Assembly (NCBI GenBank): GCA_025964715.1
Contig: JAOPYH010000385.1
Span: 1 to 64,000 of the forward strand
Direction of reading: 5' to 3'
Length of the DNA stretch: 64,000 nt
Source: Streptosporangiaceae bacterium
Lineage (GTDB): Bacteria; Actinomycetota; Actinomycetes; Streptosporangiales; Streptosporangiaceae
Both the position numbers and the translations under genes were made by a program. Below, piece after piece: positions 52,452-63,605 of the stretch. The notes beneath the pieces are model-generated. The model had not been told where the DNA came from, did no database searches, and worked only from the letters and a program-made list of their open reading frames with translations. Position 1 is the first letter of the stretch, and each line of letters starts with the position of its first letter.

Positions 52452-53360
52452 TTGCAGTTGTTCGCGCCGGGGCGGGCAGCCCGGATGCCGAGGTGGCTCC
52501 CCGGGCTGCTGCTCGTGACGCCGTCGATCATCGCGATCGCGGTATTCGTGTACGGCCTCATCTTCTGGAACATCAGGGTCGCGCTGAGCGGCCGGCACGA
52601 CGAGCTCTCCCCCTACCGGTTCGACAAGGGCAAGAACTTCGTCGACCTGTGGAGCGATCCCAGCTGGCCGGGCGCGGTCCGGCACGCGCTGATCTTCACC
52701 GCCGTGTTCGTCGGCGGCGCGCTCCTGCTCGGCTGGTTCCTCGCCTTCCTCATGGACAAGGGCATCCGGTGGGAGGGCGGCTTCCGGGCCGTCTACCTGT
52801 TCCCGATGGCTGTCTCCTTCATCGCCAGCGGCGTCGTCTGGCGCTGGCTGATGAACCCGGCCCCGGCCGAGCGCGCCGTCGGGCTGAACCAGCTCTTCGG
52901 CAAGCTCGGCCTCGGCTTCATGGCCAACGACTGGTGGCAGAACCAGCAATGGGGCATGGCCGCGATGGCCATGCCGGCGATCTGGCAGATGTCGGGATAT
53001 GTCATGGCCCTGTACCTCGCCGGGTTCCGGGGTGTGCCCGAGGACCTCCGGGAGGCCGCCCGGGTCGACGGCTGCTCGGAGTGGCAGGTCTACCGCCACA
53101 TCGTCTTCCCACAGCTCCGGCCGGTGACGCTGTCCGCGCTGATCATCCTCGGCCACATCTCACTCAAGGTGTTCGACCTGATCATGGCGATCGCGGGGAA
53201 ACAGATCATCACCTACGTTCCGGCGATCGCCACGTACGTGGAGGTGTTCGACCGCCATGACCCGGCCAACGGCGCGACCATCGCGACCTATCTGCTGCTC
53301 GCCGTGGCGGTGCTGGTGATCCCCTATCTCGTCTGGTCGGTACGGGAGGACCGCCGATGA
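52452..53360 (+). CDS. ABC sugar transporter permease 1
   Basis: A 302-aa permease with about six membrane segments (LPGLLLVTPSIIAIAVFVYG near residue 17). The EAA loop, which contacts the ATPase, is RGVPEDLREAARVDGCSEWQ near 195. TTG 52452 is chosen because AAGGAG lies seven bases upstream; a GTG two codons earlier is almost on top of that site. It follows the binding-protein gene by 49 bp. Its stop overlaps the next ATG (ATGA). Confidence 0.92.
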   Translation: MQLFAPGRAARMPRWLPGLLLVTPSIIAIAVFVYGLIFWNIRVALSGRHDELSPYRFDKGKNFVDLWSDPSWPGAVRHALIFTAVFVGGALLLGWFLAFLMDKGIRWEGGFRAVYLFPMAVSFIASGVVWRWLMNPAPAERAVGLNQLFGKLGLGFMANDWWQNQQWGMAAMAMPAIWQMSGYVMALYLAGFRGVPEDLREAARVDGCSEWQVYRHIVFPQLRPVTLSALIILGHISLKVFDLIMAIAGKQIITYVPAIATYVEVFDRHDPANGATIATYLLLAVAVLVIPYLVWSVREDRR

Positions 53361-54205
53361 ACGCCGCCGTCTCGCCGGTACGGCGCGGGCAGGCCCTCCG
53401 GCTGGTCAAGCTGGTGACCCTCCTCGCGATCGCCGTGGTCTTCCTGATGCCGGTGTACGTGCTGGTGGTCACAAGCTTCAAGTCGCTCAGCGAGGCTGAC
53501 CCCAGCACGGCCTGGAGCCTGCCGAGGCAGTGGAGCGTCGAGGGCTGGCAGGTGGCGTGGAAGACGCTCGAGCCGGGCCTGGTGAACAGCTTCAAGATCG
53601 CGATCAGCGGGTCGCTGATCGCGGCCATACTGGGGTCGCTCAACGGCTTCGTGCTGGCGAAGTGGCGCTTCCCGGGGGCCGACGCGGTCTTCACGCTGTT
53701 CCTGTTCGGCATGTTCATCCCGTACCAGGCCGTCATGATCCCGCTGGCCGGCCTGCTCACCCGCATGCACCTCGTGGGGAGCATCAGCGGCCTGGTGCTC
53801 GCGCACGTGGTGTACGGCATCCCGATCTGCACTCTGATCTTCCGCAACTACTACGTCACGATCCCGACCGAGCTGATCGAGGCGGCGCGGGTGGACGGCG
53901 CGGGGATGCTGCGGACCTACCGGTCGGTCGTGCTGCCGGTGTCGGGCCCCGCCTTCGCGGTCACGATCATCTGGCAGTTCACCTCGCTGTGGAACGACTT
54001 CCTGTTCGCCATCTTCCTCGGGGCGCCGAAGAGCTGGCCGGTCACGGTCATGCTCAACAACACCGCGGGGTCCGGCGCGGTGGCGGTCCAGTACAGCCAG
54101 CAGATGGCCTCGGCACTGCTGGCCTCCCTGCCGACGCTCATCGTCTACGTGCTGCTCGGCCGGTTCTTCATGCGCGGCCTCCTCGCCGGCGCGTTGAAGG
54201 GCTGA
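53357..54205 (+). CDS. ABC sugar transporter permease 2
   Basis: A 282-aa permease with about six membrane segments. It opens TLLAIAVVFLMPVYVLVVTS near residue 20. The EAA loop is IPTELIEAARVDGAGMLRTY near 175, and WQFTSLWNDFLFAIFLGAPK near 205 is typical of MalG/GtsC-type partners. The ATG overlaps the first permease stop. No ATPase gene follows, so a shared MsiK-type ATPase encoded elsewhere is expected, as known for many actinobacterial sugar importers. Confidence 0.93.
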   Translation: MNAAVSPVRRGQALRLVKLVTLLAIAVVFLMPVYVLVVTSFKSLSEADPSTAWSLPRQWSVEGWQVAWKTLEPGLVNSFKIAISGSLIAAILGSLNGFVLAKWRFPGADAVFTLFLFGMFIPYQAVMIPLAGLLTRMHLVGSISGLVLAHVVYGIPICTLIFRNYYVTIPTELIEAARVDGAGMLRTYRSVVLPVSGPAFAVTIIWQFTSLWNDFLFAIFLGAPKSWPVTVMLNNTAGSGAVAVQYSQQMASALLASLPTLIVYVLLGRFFMRGLLAGALKG

Positions 54206-54268
54206 AATACCACCGGACCGCCAACCCGATGGCCGTTTGGTGCGTCTCATCTATAAGCCACGACGCTC

Positions 54269-54311
54269 CGCCGGCGCACAGGACGCTCCACCGCGTCCCG
54301 TAGCGCCGGCG
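54269..54311 (+). terminator. Two-stem hairpin after the sugar importer operon
   Basis: CGCCGGCGC at 54269-54277 pairs with GCGCCGGCG at 54303-54311, and inside it GGACGC (54281-54286) pairs with GCGTCC (54293-54298). It starts 64 bp after the second permease stop and ends 44 bp before the next gene. There is no T-tract, but the nested stems are strong. Confidence 0.6.
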
Positions 54312-54355
54312 AAGTCTTGCATGTCGTGTTCGTTGGATAGGGACTTGGAGCTGCC

Positions 54356-54796
54356 GTGCAGGCGATCAGCGTTCGCCAACCGTGGGCTTGGGCCATCGCA
54401 CGTGGACACAGCACGCTGTCAAACGAGGACCTGCCGGCCGTCTACCGGGGCCCACTCCTGATCCACGCCTCCATGCGGGTCGATCTCAAGTCCTCGGACT
54501 CCGTCCTCATGCACGCGGCCGGCTGGGACCCCGGCGACCCGCTCGCGGCGCTCGGCGCCGTCATAGCGGTGGCCGAACTGACCGACGTCTGCGGGAGCAC
54601 CTTCCAGGGCGACGGCACGTGCGGCTGCGGGCCCTGGGCGGAGCCCCGTGCCTATCACTGGCGCCTGGCCGGCGTGCGGCCGCTGCCTCGGCCTGTCTTC
54701 ACGCTCGGCCGGCCGGGCCTGTGGGAGCCGGATCCGCCGGTGCTCGGTGACGTACGGGCCATGCTCGCGGCCACGGAGTTCAACCGCTGCTCCTGA
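54356..54796 (+). CDS. ASCH/PUA-like small protein
   Basis: A 146-aa protein that opens QAISVRQPWAWAIARGHSTL, followed by YRGPLLIHASMRVD near residue 32 and LGAVIAVAELTDVC near 63. This layout of an N-terminal SIRQPWA, a mid IHA and a V-A/G-V-A-E strand is the ASCH domain, a PUA-like RNA-binding fold. A cysteine cluster (CGSTFQGDGTCGCG) near 80 is unusual. GTG 54356 has GGAG six bases upstream. The RNA or nucleotide target is unknown. Confidence 0.75.
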   Translation: MQAISVRQPWAWAIARGHSTLSNEDLPAVYRGPLLIHASMRVDLKSSDSVLMHAAGWDPGDPLAALGAVIAVAELTDVCGSTFQGDGTCGCGPWAEPRAYHWRLAGVRPLPRPVFTLGRPGLWEPDPPVLGDVRAMLAATEFNRCS

Positions 54797-55358
54797 CCGC
54801 CTCGCGGAGCCGGCCGAGCTCCCCGGCGATCCGGTCCAGTGACCAGCCGGCGTTGAGGCCACTCGGATTCGGCAGCACCCACAGCCCCGCGGGTCCGAGC
54901 CCGTCCGGCTGCGGGCCGATGACCGCACGGGGCCGGCCGAAGGCGGCCCGGTAGGCGGTGACGCCGGCCACGGCCACGTAGGCCGGCCTGTGCCGCTCCA
55001 CCAAGGCGGCAAGCCGCTCGCCTCCCGACCGGAGCTCCTCTCCGGTCAGCTCGTCGGCGCGGGCGGTCGCGCGGTCCACGAGGTTGGTGATCCCCAGGCC
55101 GTAGGACGGCAGCAGGTCCTGCTCCGCGGGCGCGAGCAGCCGGCCGGTGAAGCCGGATCTGTGCAGGGCGGGCCAGAACCGGTTGCCGGGACGGGCGAAG
55201 TGGTGCCCGGTCGCGCCGGAGTAGAGGCCGGGGTTGATGCCGCAGAAGAGCACGCGCAGTGGTGGCCCGTCACCGGGCAGGACGTCCCCGATGGCGCGGT
55301 CCCGCGCCTCCCGCAGATCCGCGGGGGTCGGCCGGGACCTCTCGCGGCCGGATCCCAT
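54780..55358 (-). CDS. mug: Mismatch-specific uracil/thymine DNA glycosylase (Mug/TDG family)
   Basis: A 192-aa glycosylase that removes uracil or thymine from G:U and G:T mispairs. The active-site motif is LRVLFCGINPGLYSGATGHH near residue 34. FARPGNRFWPALHRSGFTGR follows near 54, and the strand-intercalation motif is LWVLPNPSGLNAGW near 152. The ATG overlaps the stop of the upstream TauE/SafE gene by one base (TGATG), so they form a pair. Its 3' end overlaps the ASCH gene by 17 bp on the other strand. Confidence 0.93.
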   Translation of the reverse strand: MGSGRERSRPTPADLREARDRAIGDVLPGDGPPLRVLFCGINPGLYSGATGHHFARPGNRFWPALHRSGFTGRLLAPAEQDLLPSYGLGITNLVDRATARADELTGEELRSGGERLAALVERHRPAYVAVAGVTAYRAAFGRPRAVIGPQPDGLGPAGLWVLPNPSGLNAGWSLDRIAGELGRLREAVRSSG

Positions 55359-56098
55359 CAGCCCAGGCTCCGTACGATCAGGACCAGGGCCGAGGCAGCG
55401 GTGATCAGCAGAAGGCCGCCCCGCATGCGGCCGTTGTCCAGGAAGCGGCGCAGCGGAGCGGACACCAGGAAGCCGGCCAGTGCGAACGGGGTGAGCGCCA
55501 GGCCCGCCGTGACCTGCCGTACGGGCAGCTGGCCGACGGCCGCCAGCGTCAGCAGCGAGATCACCGCGCCGATCGTGAAGAAGACGGCCAGTGTCGCCCG
55601 GATCCGCGGGCCGTGCTCCCGCTGGTAGAGCAGCGCGAGCGGCGGCCCGCCGATCGAGGTAGCGGTCCCGGTGGCGCCGGAGAACACACCGGCGGCGACC
55701 AGCGCCCGCGGGCTCCGTCGCACGCCACGCGGCAACACCGTGACCCCGACCGCGGCCAGCACCATGCCGCCGACGACGATCCCGATGGCGTGCGGTGGCA
55801 CCGCCACGACCACCCAGACCCCGAGCGGCGTGCCCGCGATCCGGCCGCCGAAGGCCCACCGGAGGCCACGCCAGTCGGCGAAGCTCGCCTCGCGTACGAG
55901 TGTCAGCAGCGGAAGCACGGCCGCGGCCACCAGGACCGCACCGGGCATGAGAGAGGGGAACAGCAACGTGACCACGGGCGCCGCGACGAGCCCGAGACCG
56001 AGGCCGACGCTGCCCTGCACGATGGCCCCCAGGGCCGCGGCGAGACCCGCCACCACCAGGAAGCTCAGGTCCGGCATCACGAAGGTCACGCTAGCCAT
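55358..56098 (-). CDS. TauE/SafE-family sulfite/organic anion exporter-like membrane protein
   Basis: A protein of about 246 aa with some eight membrane segments in two homologous halves. LGAIVQGSVGLGLGLVAAPV near residue 22 and GVFSGATGTATSIGGPPLAL near 143 are the paired TauE/SafE motifs. The start is uncertain: ATG 56098 is chosen because the protein then begins just before the first segment, with no clear Shine-Dalgarno. Members export sulfite or sulfonates or take up anions; the real substrate is unknown. Confidence 0.85.
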   Translation of the reverse strand: MASVTFVMPDLSFLVVAGLAAALGAIVQGSVGLGLGLVAAPVVTLLFPSLMPGAVLVAAAVLPLLTLVREASFADWRGLRWAFGGRIAGTPLGVWVVVAVPPHAIGIVVGGMVLAAVGVTVLPRGVRRSPRALVAAGVFSGATGTATSIGGPPLALLYQREHGPRIRATLAVFFTIGAVISLLTLAAVGQLPVRQVTAGLALTPFALAGFLVSAPLRRFLDNGRMRGGLLLITAASALVLIVRSLG

Positions 56099-56194
56099 CA
56101 CAGGAAATGCCCGCACCATGGTCAATGAGGGAAATGTCATGCTTGCTTGATGTTTGCCAGCGGTGCGCCCCGCGCGCATGGCCCCCGTGACGCC

Positions 56195-56236
56195 TACGGG
56201 CCGCCCCGGCCGCTCGAGGCGGTGGGACGGCCCGTA
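56195..56236 (-). terminator. Hairpin terminator after aconitase
   Basis: TACGGGCCG at 56195-56203 pairs with CGGCCCGTA at 56228-56236; inside, CCGC at 56209-56212 and GCGG at 56219-56222 can pair around TCGAGG. It lies 22 bp downstream of the acnA stop on the minus strand and upstream of the TauE/SafE start, where it separates the two transcripts. Confidence 0.65.
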
Positions 56237-56257
56237 CGACGTCGGTGCCGGTCGTGC

Positions 56258-59026
<2,769 letters not shown>

Positions 59027-59225
59027 GACTCCTCCTCCATCGCGCAGTGCCTCGGGGCCTGGCACGACATCGTCCATTGGCGCATGTCGGACGGCCCGCC
59101 ACCGGCGTGATTGGAACGGGCCCGTCCTCCACGCGGCACCGGGTCCGGCGCCGCGGTTGATTCACCCCTGAATCCTGCCCTAGAGGCGGCGATGCCTCGT
59201 ACTGAGGGCCGCCTAACTTCCGCAG

Positions 59226-59273
59226 GATTTGTCTCGACGTCAAGCTATTGCAGATTTATCTCGATATCAAGTT
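59226..59273 (-). promoter_or_regulatory. acnA promoter with two direct copies of a palindromic operator
   Basis: Two 21-bp copies, 59226-59246 and 59253-59273, 27 bp apart, read GATTTrTCTCGAnnTCAAGyT on the plus strand. Each holds the near-palindrome CTYGA-NN-TCRAG. On the minus strand TTGATA (59270-59265) and TAGCTT (59247-59242) with a 17-bp spacer form a good promoter. One copy covers the -35 box and the other starts at the -10 box. A dimeric repressor such as a MarR-type TamR/UrtR-like protein is a candidate; I recall TamR controlling aconitase in Streptomyces, but the match to its site is not verified. Confidence 0.65.
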
Positions 59274-59314
59274 ACCTCGCGCGGGAGGCACTCCCCCGAC
59301 CGGGAACCAACCCC

Positions 59315-59342
59315 TTGACGCCGTGCGTTAGCGATATATCGT
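59315..59342 (+). promoter_or_regulatory. padR promoter with overlapping palindrome CGATATATCG
   Basis: TTGACG at 59315-59320 and TATCGT at 59337-59342 (16-bp spacer) form a plausible promoter. The perfect 10-bp palindrome CGATATATCG at 59332-59341 sits on the -10 box, and TATCGCC follows eight bases after it. ATAT-centred palindromes of this sort are typical PadR operators, so the gene 50 bp downstream is probably autorepressed. Confidence 0.55.
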
Positions 59343-59392
59343 CAAAGTATCGCCAACAGATCTGAGAGCGATCTCGTGAGGAGGCCTAAAAC

Positions 59393-60085
59393 ATGGGCCG
59401 GACACAGGACGAAGGCCCCGCGTATCCCTGGGGCGACATCACGCAGCAGGCCGTACGGCTGGGGAAGGCGGTGGCCGGGATGGCGGAGGCGGCGCAGCAG
59501 CCCCACGGCCGGACACGGGGCACGCGCGGCGGGTTCCCGCCGGGATTCGGGACGTTCGGCGGCGCCTTCGGCGGGGCGGGGCCGTGGGGACGCGGTGGCC
59601 CCTGGGGCAAGGGCCCGAAGGTCAAGCGCGGAGACGTACGAGCGGCCATCCTGAGCCTGCTCGCCGAGGAGCCGCGCAATGGCTACCAGGTCATCCAGGA
59701 GATCAACGCGCGCAGCGGCGGCGCCTGGAAGCCGAGCCCGGGCGCGGTCTACCCGGCGCTCCAGCAACTCGCCGACGAGGGGCTGATCCTGGGGGTGGAG
59801 GACGCCGGGCGCAGGACCTTCCATTTGACGGACGCGGGCCGGGCCTATGTGGAGGAGCATCCCGAAGAGGTTCGCGCACCGTGGGAGGCGATGACGGCGG
59901 AGCTCGACGGCGACGTCATCGACCTGTTCAAAGAGGCCGCGCAGATGGGAACCGCCTTGATGCAGGTCGTCCACGCCGGGTCGCGCGCCCAGGTCGCCGA
60001 GGCCCGCGGCGTGATCGCGGAGACCAGGCGCAGGCTCTACGGCGTCCTCGCCGAGAACGAGCAGCGGCGAGCCGAGGAGCGGTAA
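59393..60085 (+). CDS. PadR-family transcriptional regulator with long N-terminal extension
   Basis: A 230-aa protein. Residues about 1-78 are Gly/Pro/Arg-rich and disordered (FPPGFGTFGGAFGGAGPWGR). The winged helix is KRGDVRAAILSLLAEEPRNG near residue 82, then YQVIQEINARSGGAWKPSPG, AVYPALQQLADEGLI and RRTFHLTDAGRAYVEEH. The C-terminal helix domain follows. GAGGAGG lies eight bases before the ATG. A palindrome over the promoter suggests autoregulation. It is divergent from acnA but 366 bp away. Confidence 0.9.
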   Translation: MGRTQDEGPAYPWGDITQQAVRLGKAVAGMAEAAQQPHGRTRGTRGGFPPGFGTFGGAFGGAGPWGRGGPWGKGPKVKRGDVRAAILSLLAEEPRNGYQVIQEINARSGGAWKPSPGAVYPALQQLADEGLILGVEDAGRRTFHLTDAGRAYVEEHPEEVRAPWEAMTAELDGDVIDLFKEAAQMGTALMQVVHAGSRAQVAEARGVIAETRRRLYGVLAENEQRRAEER

Positions 60086-61087
<1,002 letters not shown>

Positions 61088-61142
61088 GCCGGTCGGCGGC
61101 CTGCTTCCTTTCACCTGGCCGCGGCCGCCGGCCACACCGCCC

Positions 61143-61162
61143 GGCCGTCACGGAGGACGGCC
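61143..61162. terminator. Hairpin between convergent genes
   Basis: GGCCGTC (61143-61149) pairs perfectly with GACGGCC (61156-61162) around a six-base loop, between the aldo/keto reductase stop and the convergent acyl-CoA ligase stop. A second longer pairing, CCTGGCCG with CGGCCAGG, surrounds it. Confidence 0.6.
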
Positions 61163-61187
61163 AGGATTGAGGAAGTCCCGATCCTTC

Positions 61188-62738
61188 CTATCCCGCGGAA
61201 TCTGTGTATTGGCGCTGCAGCAGAAAACGCATGACCTTTCCCGATCCGGTTCGGGGAATCGTCTCCACTGTCACGATGCGTTCAGGGACCTTGAACTGGC
61301 TGAGCCTCTCCTTGCAGATCCGCAGGCTCTTGTCCGGGTCGTAGTCGGCGGGGTCACGGGGGACGACGAAGGCGAACGGGACCTCACCCAGGGCGTCATG
61401 CGGCTGGGCGACGACGGCGACATCGGTGACGGCCTCGTCGGCCAGCAGGGCTTCTTCGACTTCAGCCGGGTAGATGTTCTCGCCGCCGCGGATGATGAGT
61501 TCTTTGGTACGCCCGCTGATGGTGATGTAGCCGTCGGCGTCGCTTCGCGCCAGGTCACCGGTGCGGTACCAGCCGTTGCGCATGGCCTCGGCGGTCTTGT
61601 CGGGCTGGTTGTGGTACCCGAGCATGACGCCGGGACCGCGGACCCACAACTCGCCATCAGCACCGACCGCTACGTCCTCTTCCGTGACGGAGTCGACGAT
61701 CCGCACGGCCAGCCCGGGCAGCGGCAGGCCGCAGGAACCCATGGTCCGGCCTCCCGTCGGCCAGTTCATGGTGACCATCGTGGAGGTCTCTGTGATGCCG
61801 TAGCCGTCCAGGAGCGGGACGCCGGCGACCGCTTCGAAGCGCGTGTTGAGTTGACCGGGCATGATCGCGCCGGCGGAGACGCAGTAGCGCAGTGCCATGG
61901 CGTCGATCCCGCCTTCGCCCGCGCCTTCGAGGAGGTAATGGAACATCGTGGGCACGCCGGGAAGCACGGTGTAGGGCTCGTTGCGCAGCAGTTCCAGGAC
62001 GCGGGTTACCGAGAACTTGGGCAGGATGTGCTCGCTGGCGCCGGTGGCGAGCACCCCCAATACACACAGCACGAGGGCGTAGGAATGGAAGAGCGGAAGC
62101 GGGCAGAGAACCCGGTCGCGCTCGGACAGCCCGGCGATGGGCGCCCAGCAAGCGGCGACGACCCACAGGCAACTGTGCTGCGTGAGTTGTACGCCCTTGG
62201 GCCGTCCTGTGGTCCCAGAGGTGTACACCATCCAGGCAGGCTCATCCAGACCCAGGGAGTCGTCCGGGGCAGCGGCGTTAGGAGTGGTGGCCAGACGCTC
62301 GAAGGAGATGATCGATGCGCCGGCGGCCTCGGTGCGGGTGAGGACGATCCGCAGACCACCGACCTGCTCGGCGACCCGGGCCGCCACCTCCAGATGTGCC
62401 TCATCGGTGATGATGAGTTTGGCCCCGCTGTCACGGATCATGTACTCGATCTCCGACGGCGCGCCGTCGGGGTTCAGGCAGACGCCGACGAGGGCCGCCC
62501 GGGTCAGCGCCAGGTAGCTCTCCACCGTCTCAACACTGTTGTCGAGGTAGAGCGCGACCCGCTCGCCCCGCTCCAGGCCCAGCTGCGCCAGGTTCGTGGC
62601 CAGCCGGCCCGTCCGCCGGTGGAGTTCGGCGTAGGTCACGGATCGATGCGGATCGCTGTAGGCGGGCGCGCCCCCACGCCGGCCGGCCTGAGCGGCCAGC
62701 AGGTCTGGGACGGGGCGTATCAGGTCGGTGTGGATCAT
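61188..62738 (-). CDS. Acyl-CoA ligase (class I adenylate-forming enzyme)
   Basis: A 516-aa ANL enzyme. The P-loop is AWMVYTSGTTGRPKGVQLTQ near residue 165. DGYGITETSTMVTMNW near 293 is A5, GWYRTGDLARSDADGYITIS near 385 is A7, and GGENIYPAEVEEALLADEAV near 415 is A8. The catalytic lysine is in PRTGSGKVMRFLLQRQ near 500. ATG 62738 has GGAGGG four bases upstream. Its promoter region carries a 7-bp-arm palindrome. It is the last gene after a second Mo-hydroxylase pair on the same strand. Confidence 0.93.
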   Translation of the reverse strand: MIHTDLIRPVPDLLAAQAGRRGGAPAYSDPHRSVTYAELHRRTGRLATNLAQLGLERGERVALYLDNSVETVESYLALTRAALVGVCLNPDGAPSEIEYMIRDSGAKLIITDEAHLEVAARVAEQVGGLRIVLTRTEAAGASIISFERLATTPNAAAPDDSLGLDEPAWMVYTSGTTGRPKGVQLTQHSCLWVVAACWAPIAGLSERDRVLCPLPLFHSYALVLCVLGVLATGASEHILPKFSVTRVLELLRNEPYTVLPGVPTMFHYLLEGAGEGGIDAMALRYCVSAGAIMPGQLNTRFEAVAGVPLLDGYGITETSTMVTMNWPTGGRTMGSCGLPLPGLAVRIVDSVTEEDVAVGADGELWVRGPGVMLGYHNQPDKTAEAMRNGWYRTGDLARSDADGYITISGRTKELIIRGGENIYPAEVEEALLADEAVTDVAVVAQPHDALGEVPFAFVVPRDPADYDPDKSLRICKERLSQFKVPERIVTVETIPRTGSGKVMRFLLQRQYTDSAG

Positions 62739-62781
62739 TCTTCCCTCCGGGCGAGGAAGGTCGGCTCGCGCCACCCAGTGC

Positions 62782-62816
62782 CTACTAACTAACGATAATT
62801 AGTTAATGATCAGTAG
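62782..62816. promoter_or_regulatory. Candidate operator: nested palindrome upstream of acyl-CoA ligase
   Basis: TAACTAA (62786-62792) and TTAGTTA (62799-62805) are perfect arms around CGATAA, and CTACT (62782-62786) with AGTAG (62812-62816) form an outer pair. It lies 44 bp before the ligase ATG and is the most AT-rich spot in the region. This looks like a TetR-type operator on the ligase promoter. Confidence 0.6.
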
Positions 62817-62830
62817 GAACGTTAGCTCGA

Positions 62831-62990
62831 TCACACGCGCCAGGCAAGAGTTGATGTCCTTCGATTCAAGGCCTTGACGGCCCGCCTCATACACGGCCGT
62901 GGTGGCGTAGCGGCGGCCATCGGGCACCAGCTCAGCCAGACCAGAGCCGGCGGACATGCCGTGTAGCGGCACCTGAGGGCGCCGGGCAAG
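62831..62990. other. Gene-free spacer
   Basis: About 250 bp separate the [2Fe-2S] gene stop from the ligase start, of which this stretch has no recognised gene or RNA. A 52-codon minus-strand frame (62799-62957) exists, but it lacks a ribosome-binding site and overlaps the operator, so it is not called. Confidence 0.5.
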
Positions 62991-63605
62991 TCATGGCCGA
63001 GGGGCCGACCGTCCACCTGGGCTGTCCGGTTGGACAAGGTCGCCCGCCTCCGCGAGCTTGTCCGACGTGGGGATGGCGGTGGCCGGGGTCTCACCGGCCG
63101 GCTCGTGGACCGCGCCTTCCATGGTTTGTTCCCCTGCCGCCAGGTTCATCTCTTTCGCCGCCGCTTCGACGGCATCGACGATGCCGACGTATCCGGTACA
63201 GCGGCAGATGTTGCCCGACAGTTCCTCGCGAATACGTTCCCGGCTGGGTTCGGTCTCCCGGTGCAGCAGGTGCAGCGCTGACATGAGCATGCCGGGTGTG
63301 CAGAAGCCGCATTGCAGCCCGTGGTGGTCACAGAACGCTCTCTGCAGCGGATGCCAGGTACCGTCATCGCCGGCCATGCCTTCGACCGTGGTGACCGAGC
63401 TGCCTTCGGCCTGCACCGCGAACATCAGGCAGGCGCGGACGGGCTCACCGTCGACGAGTACGGTGCAGGCGCCGCACACACCATGCTCGCAGCCGAGGTG
63501 GGTGCCGGTAAGCCCCATGTCCTCGCGCAGGGCGTCCGCAAGGGTCTTGCGTGGCTCGACGTCCACTGTCTCACGCTTGCCGTTGACCGTGAACTTGACC
63601 TTCAT
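62991..63605 (-). CDS. Molybdenum hydroxylase [2Fe-2S] small subunit
   Basis: A 204-aa CoxS/CutS-like subunit. The first cluster is HLGCEHGVCGACTVLVDGEP near residue 37 with its last ligand in RACLMF. The second is HGLQCGFCTPGMLMSALHLL near 95 and GNICRCTGYVGIVDAVEAA near 130. A 45-residue Ala/Glu/Pro-rich tail follows. The start overlaps the FAD-subunit stop (TGATG). It is the same type as the first half of the CoxS-CoxG fusion at 29.8-31.1 kb, but has no CoxG domain. Confidence 0.93.
   Translation of the reverse strand: MKVKFTVNGKRETVDVEPRKTLADALREDMGLTGTHLGCEHGVCGACTVLVDGEPVRACLMFAVQAEGSSVTTVEGMAGDDGTWHPLQRAFCDHHGLQCGFCTPGMLMSALHLLHRETEPSRERIREELSGNICRCTGYVGIVDAVEAAAKEMNLAAGEQTMEGAVHEPAGETPATAIPTSDKLAEAGDLVQPDSPGGRSAPRP

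Noticed and set aside
62799..62957. A 52-codon minus-strand frame between the [2Fe-2S] gene and the ligase
   Set aside because: It has no ribosome-binding site or family resemblance, and its end lies inside the palindromic operator.
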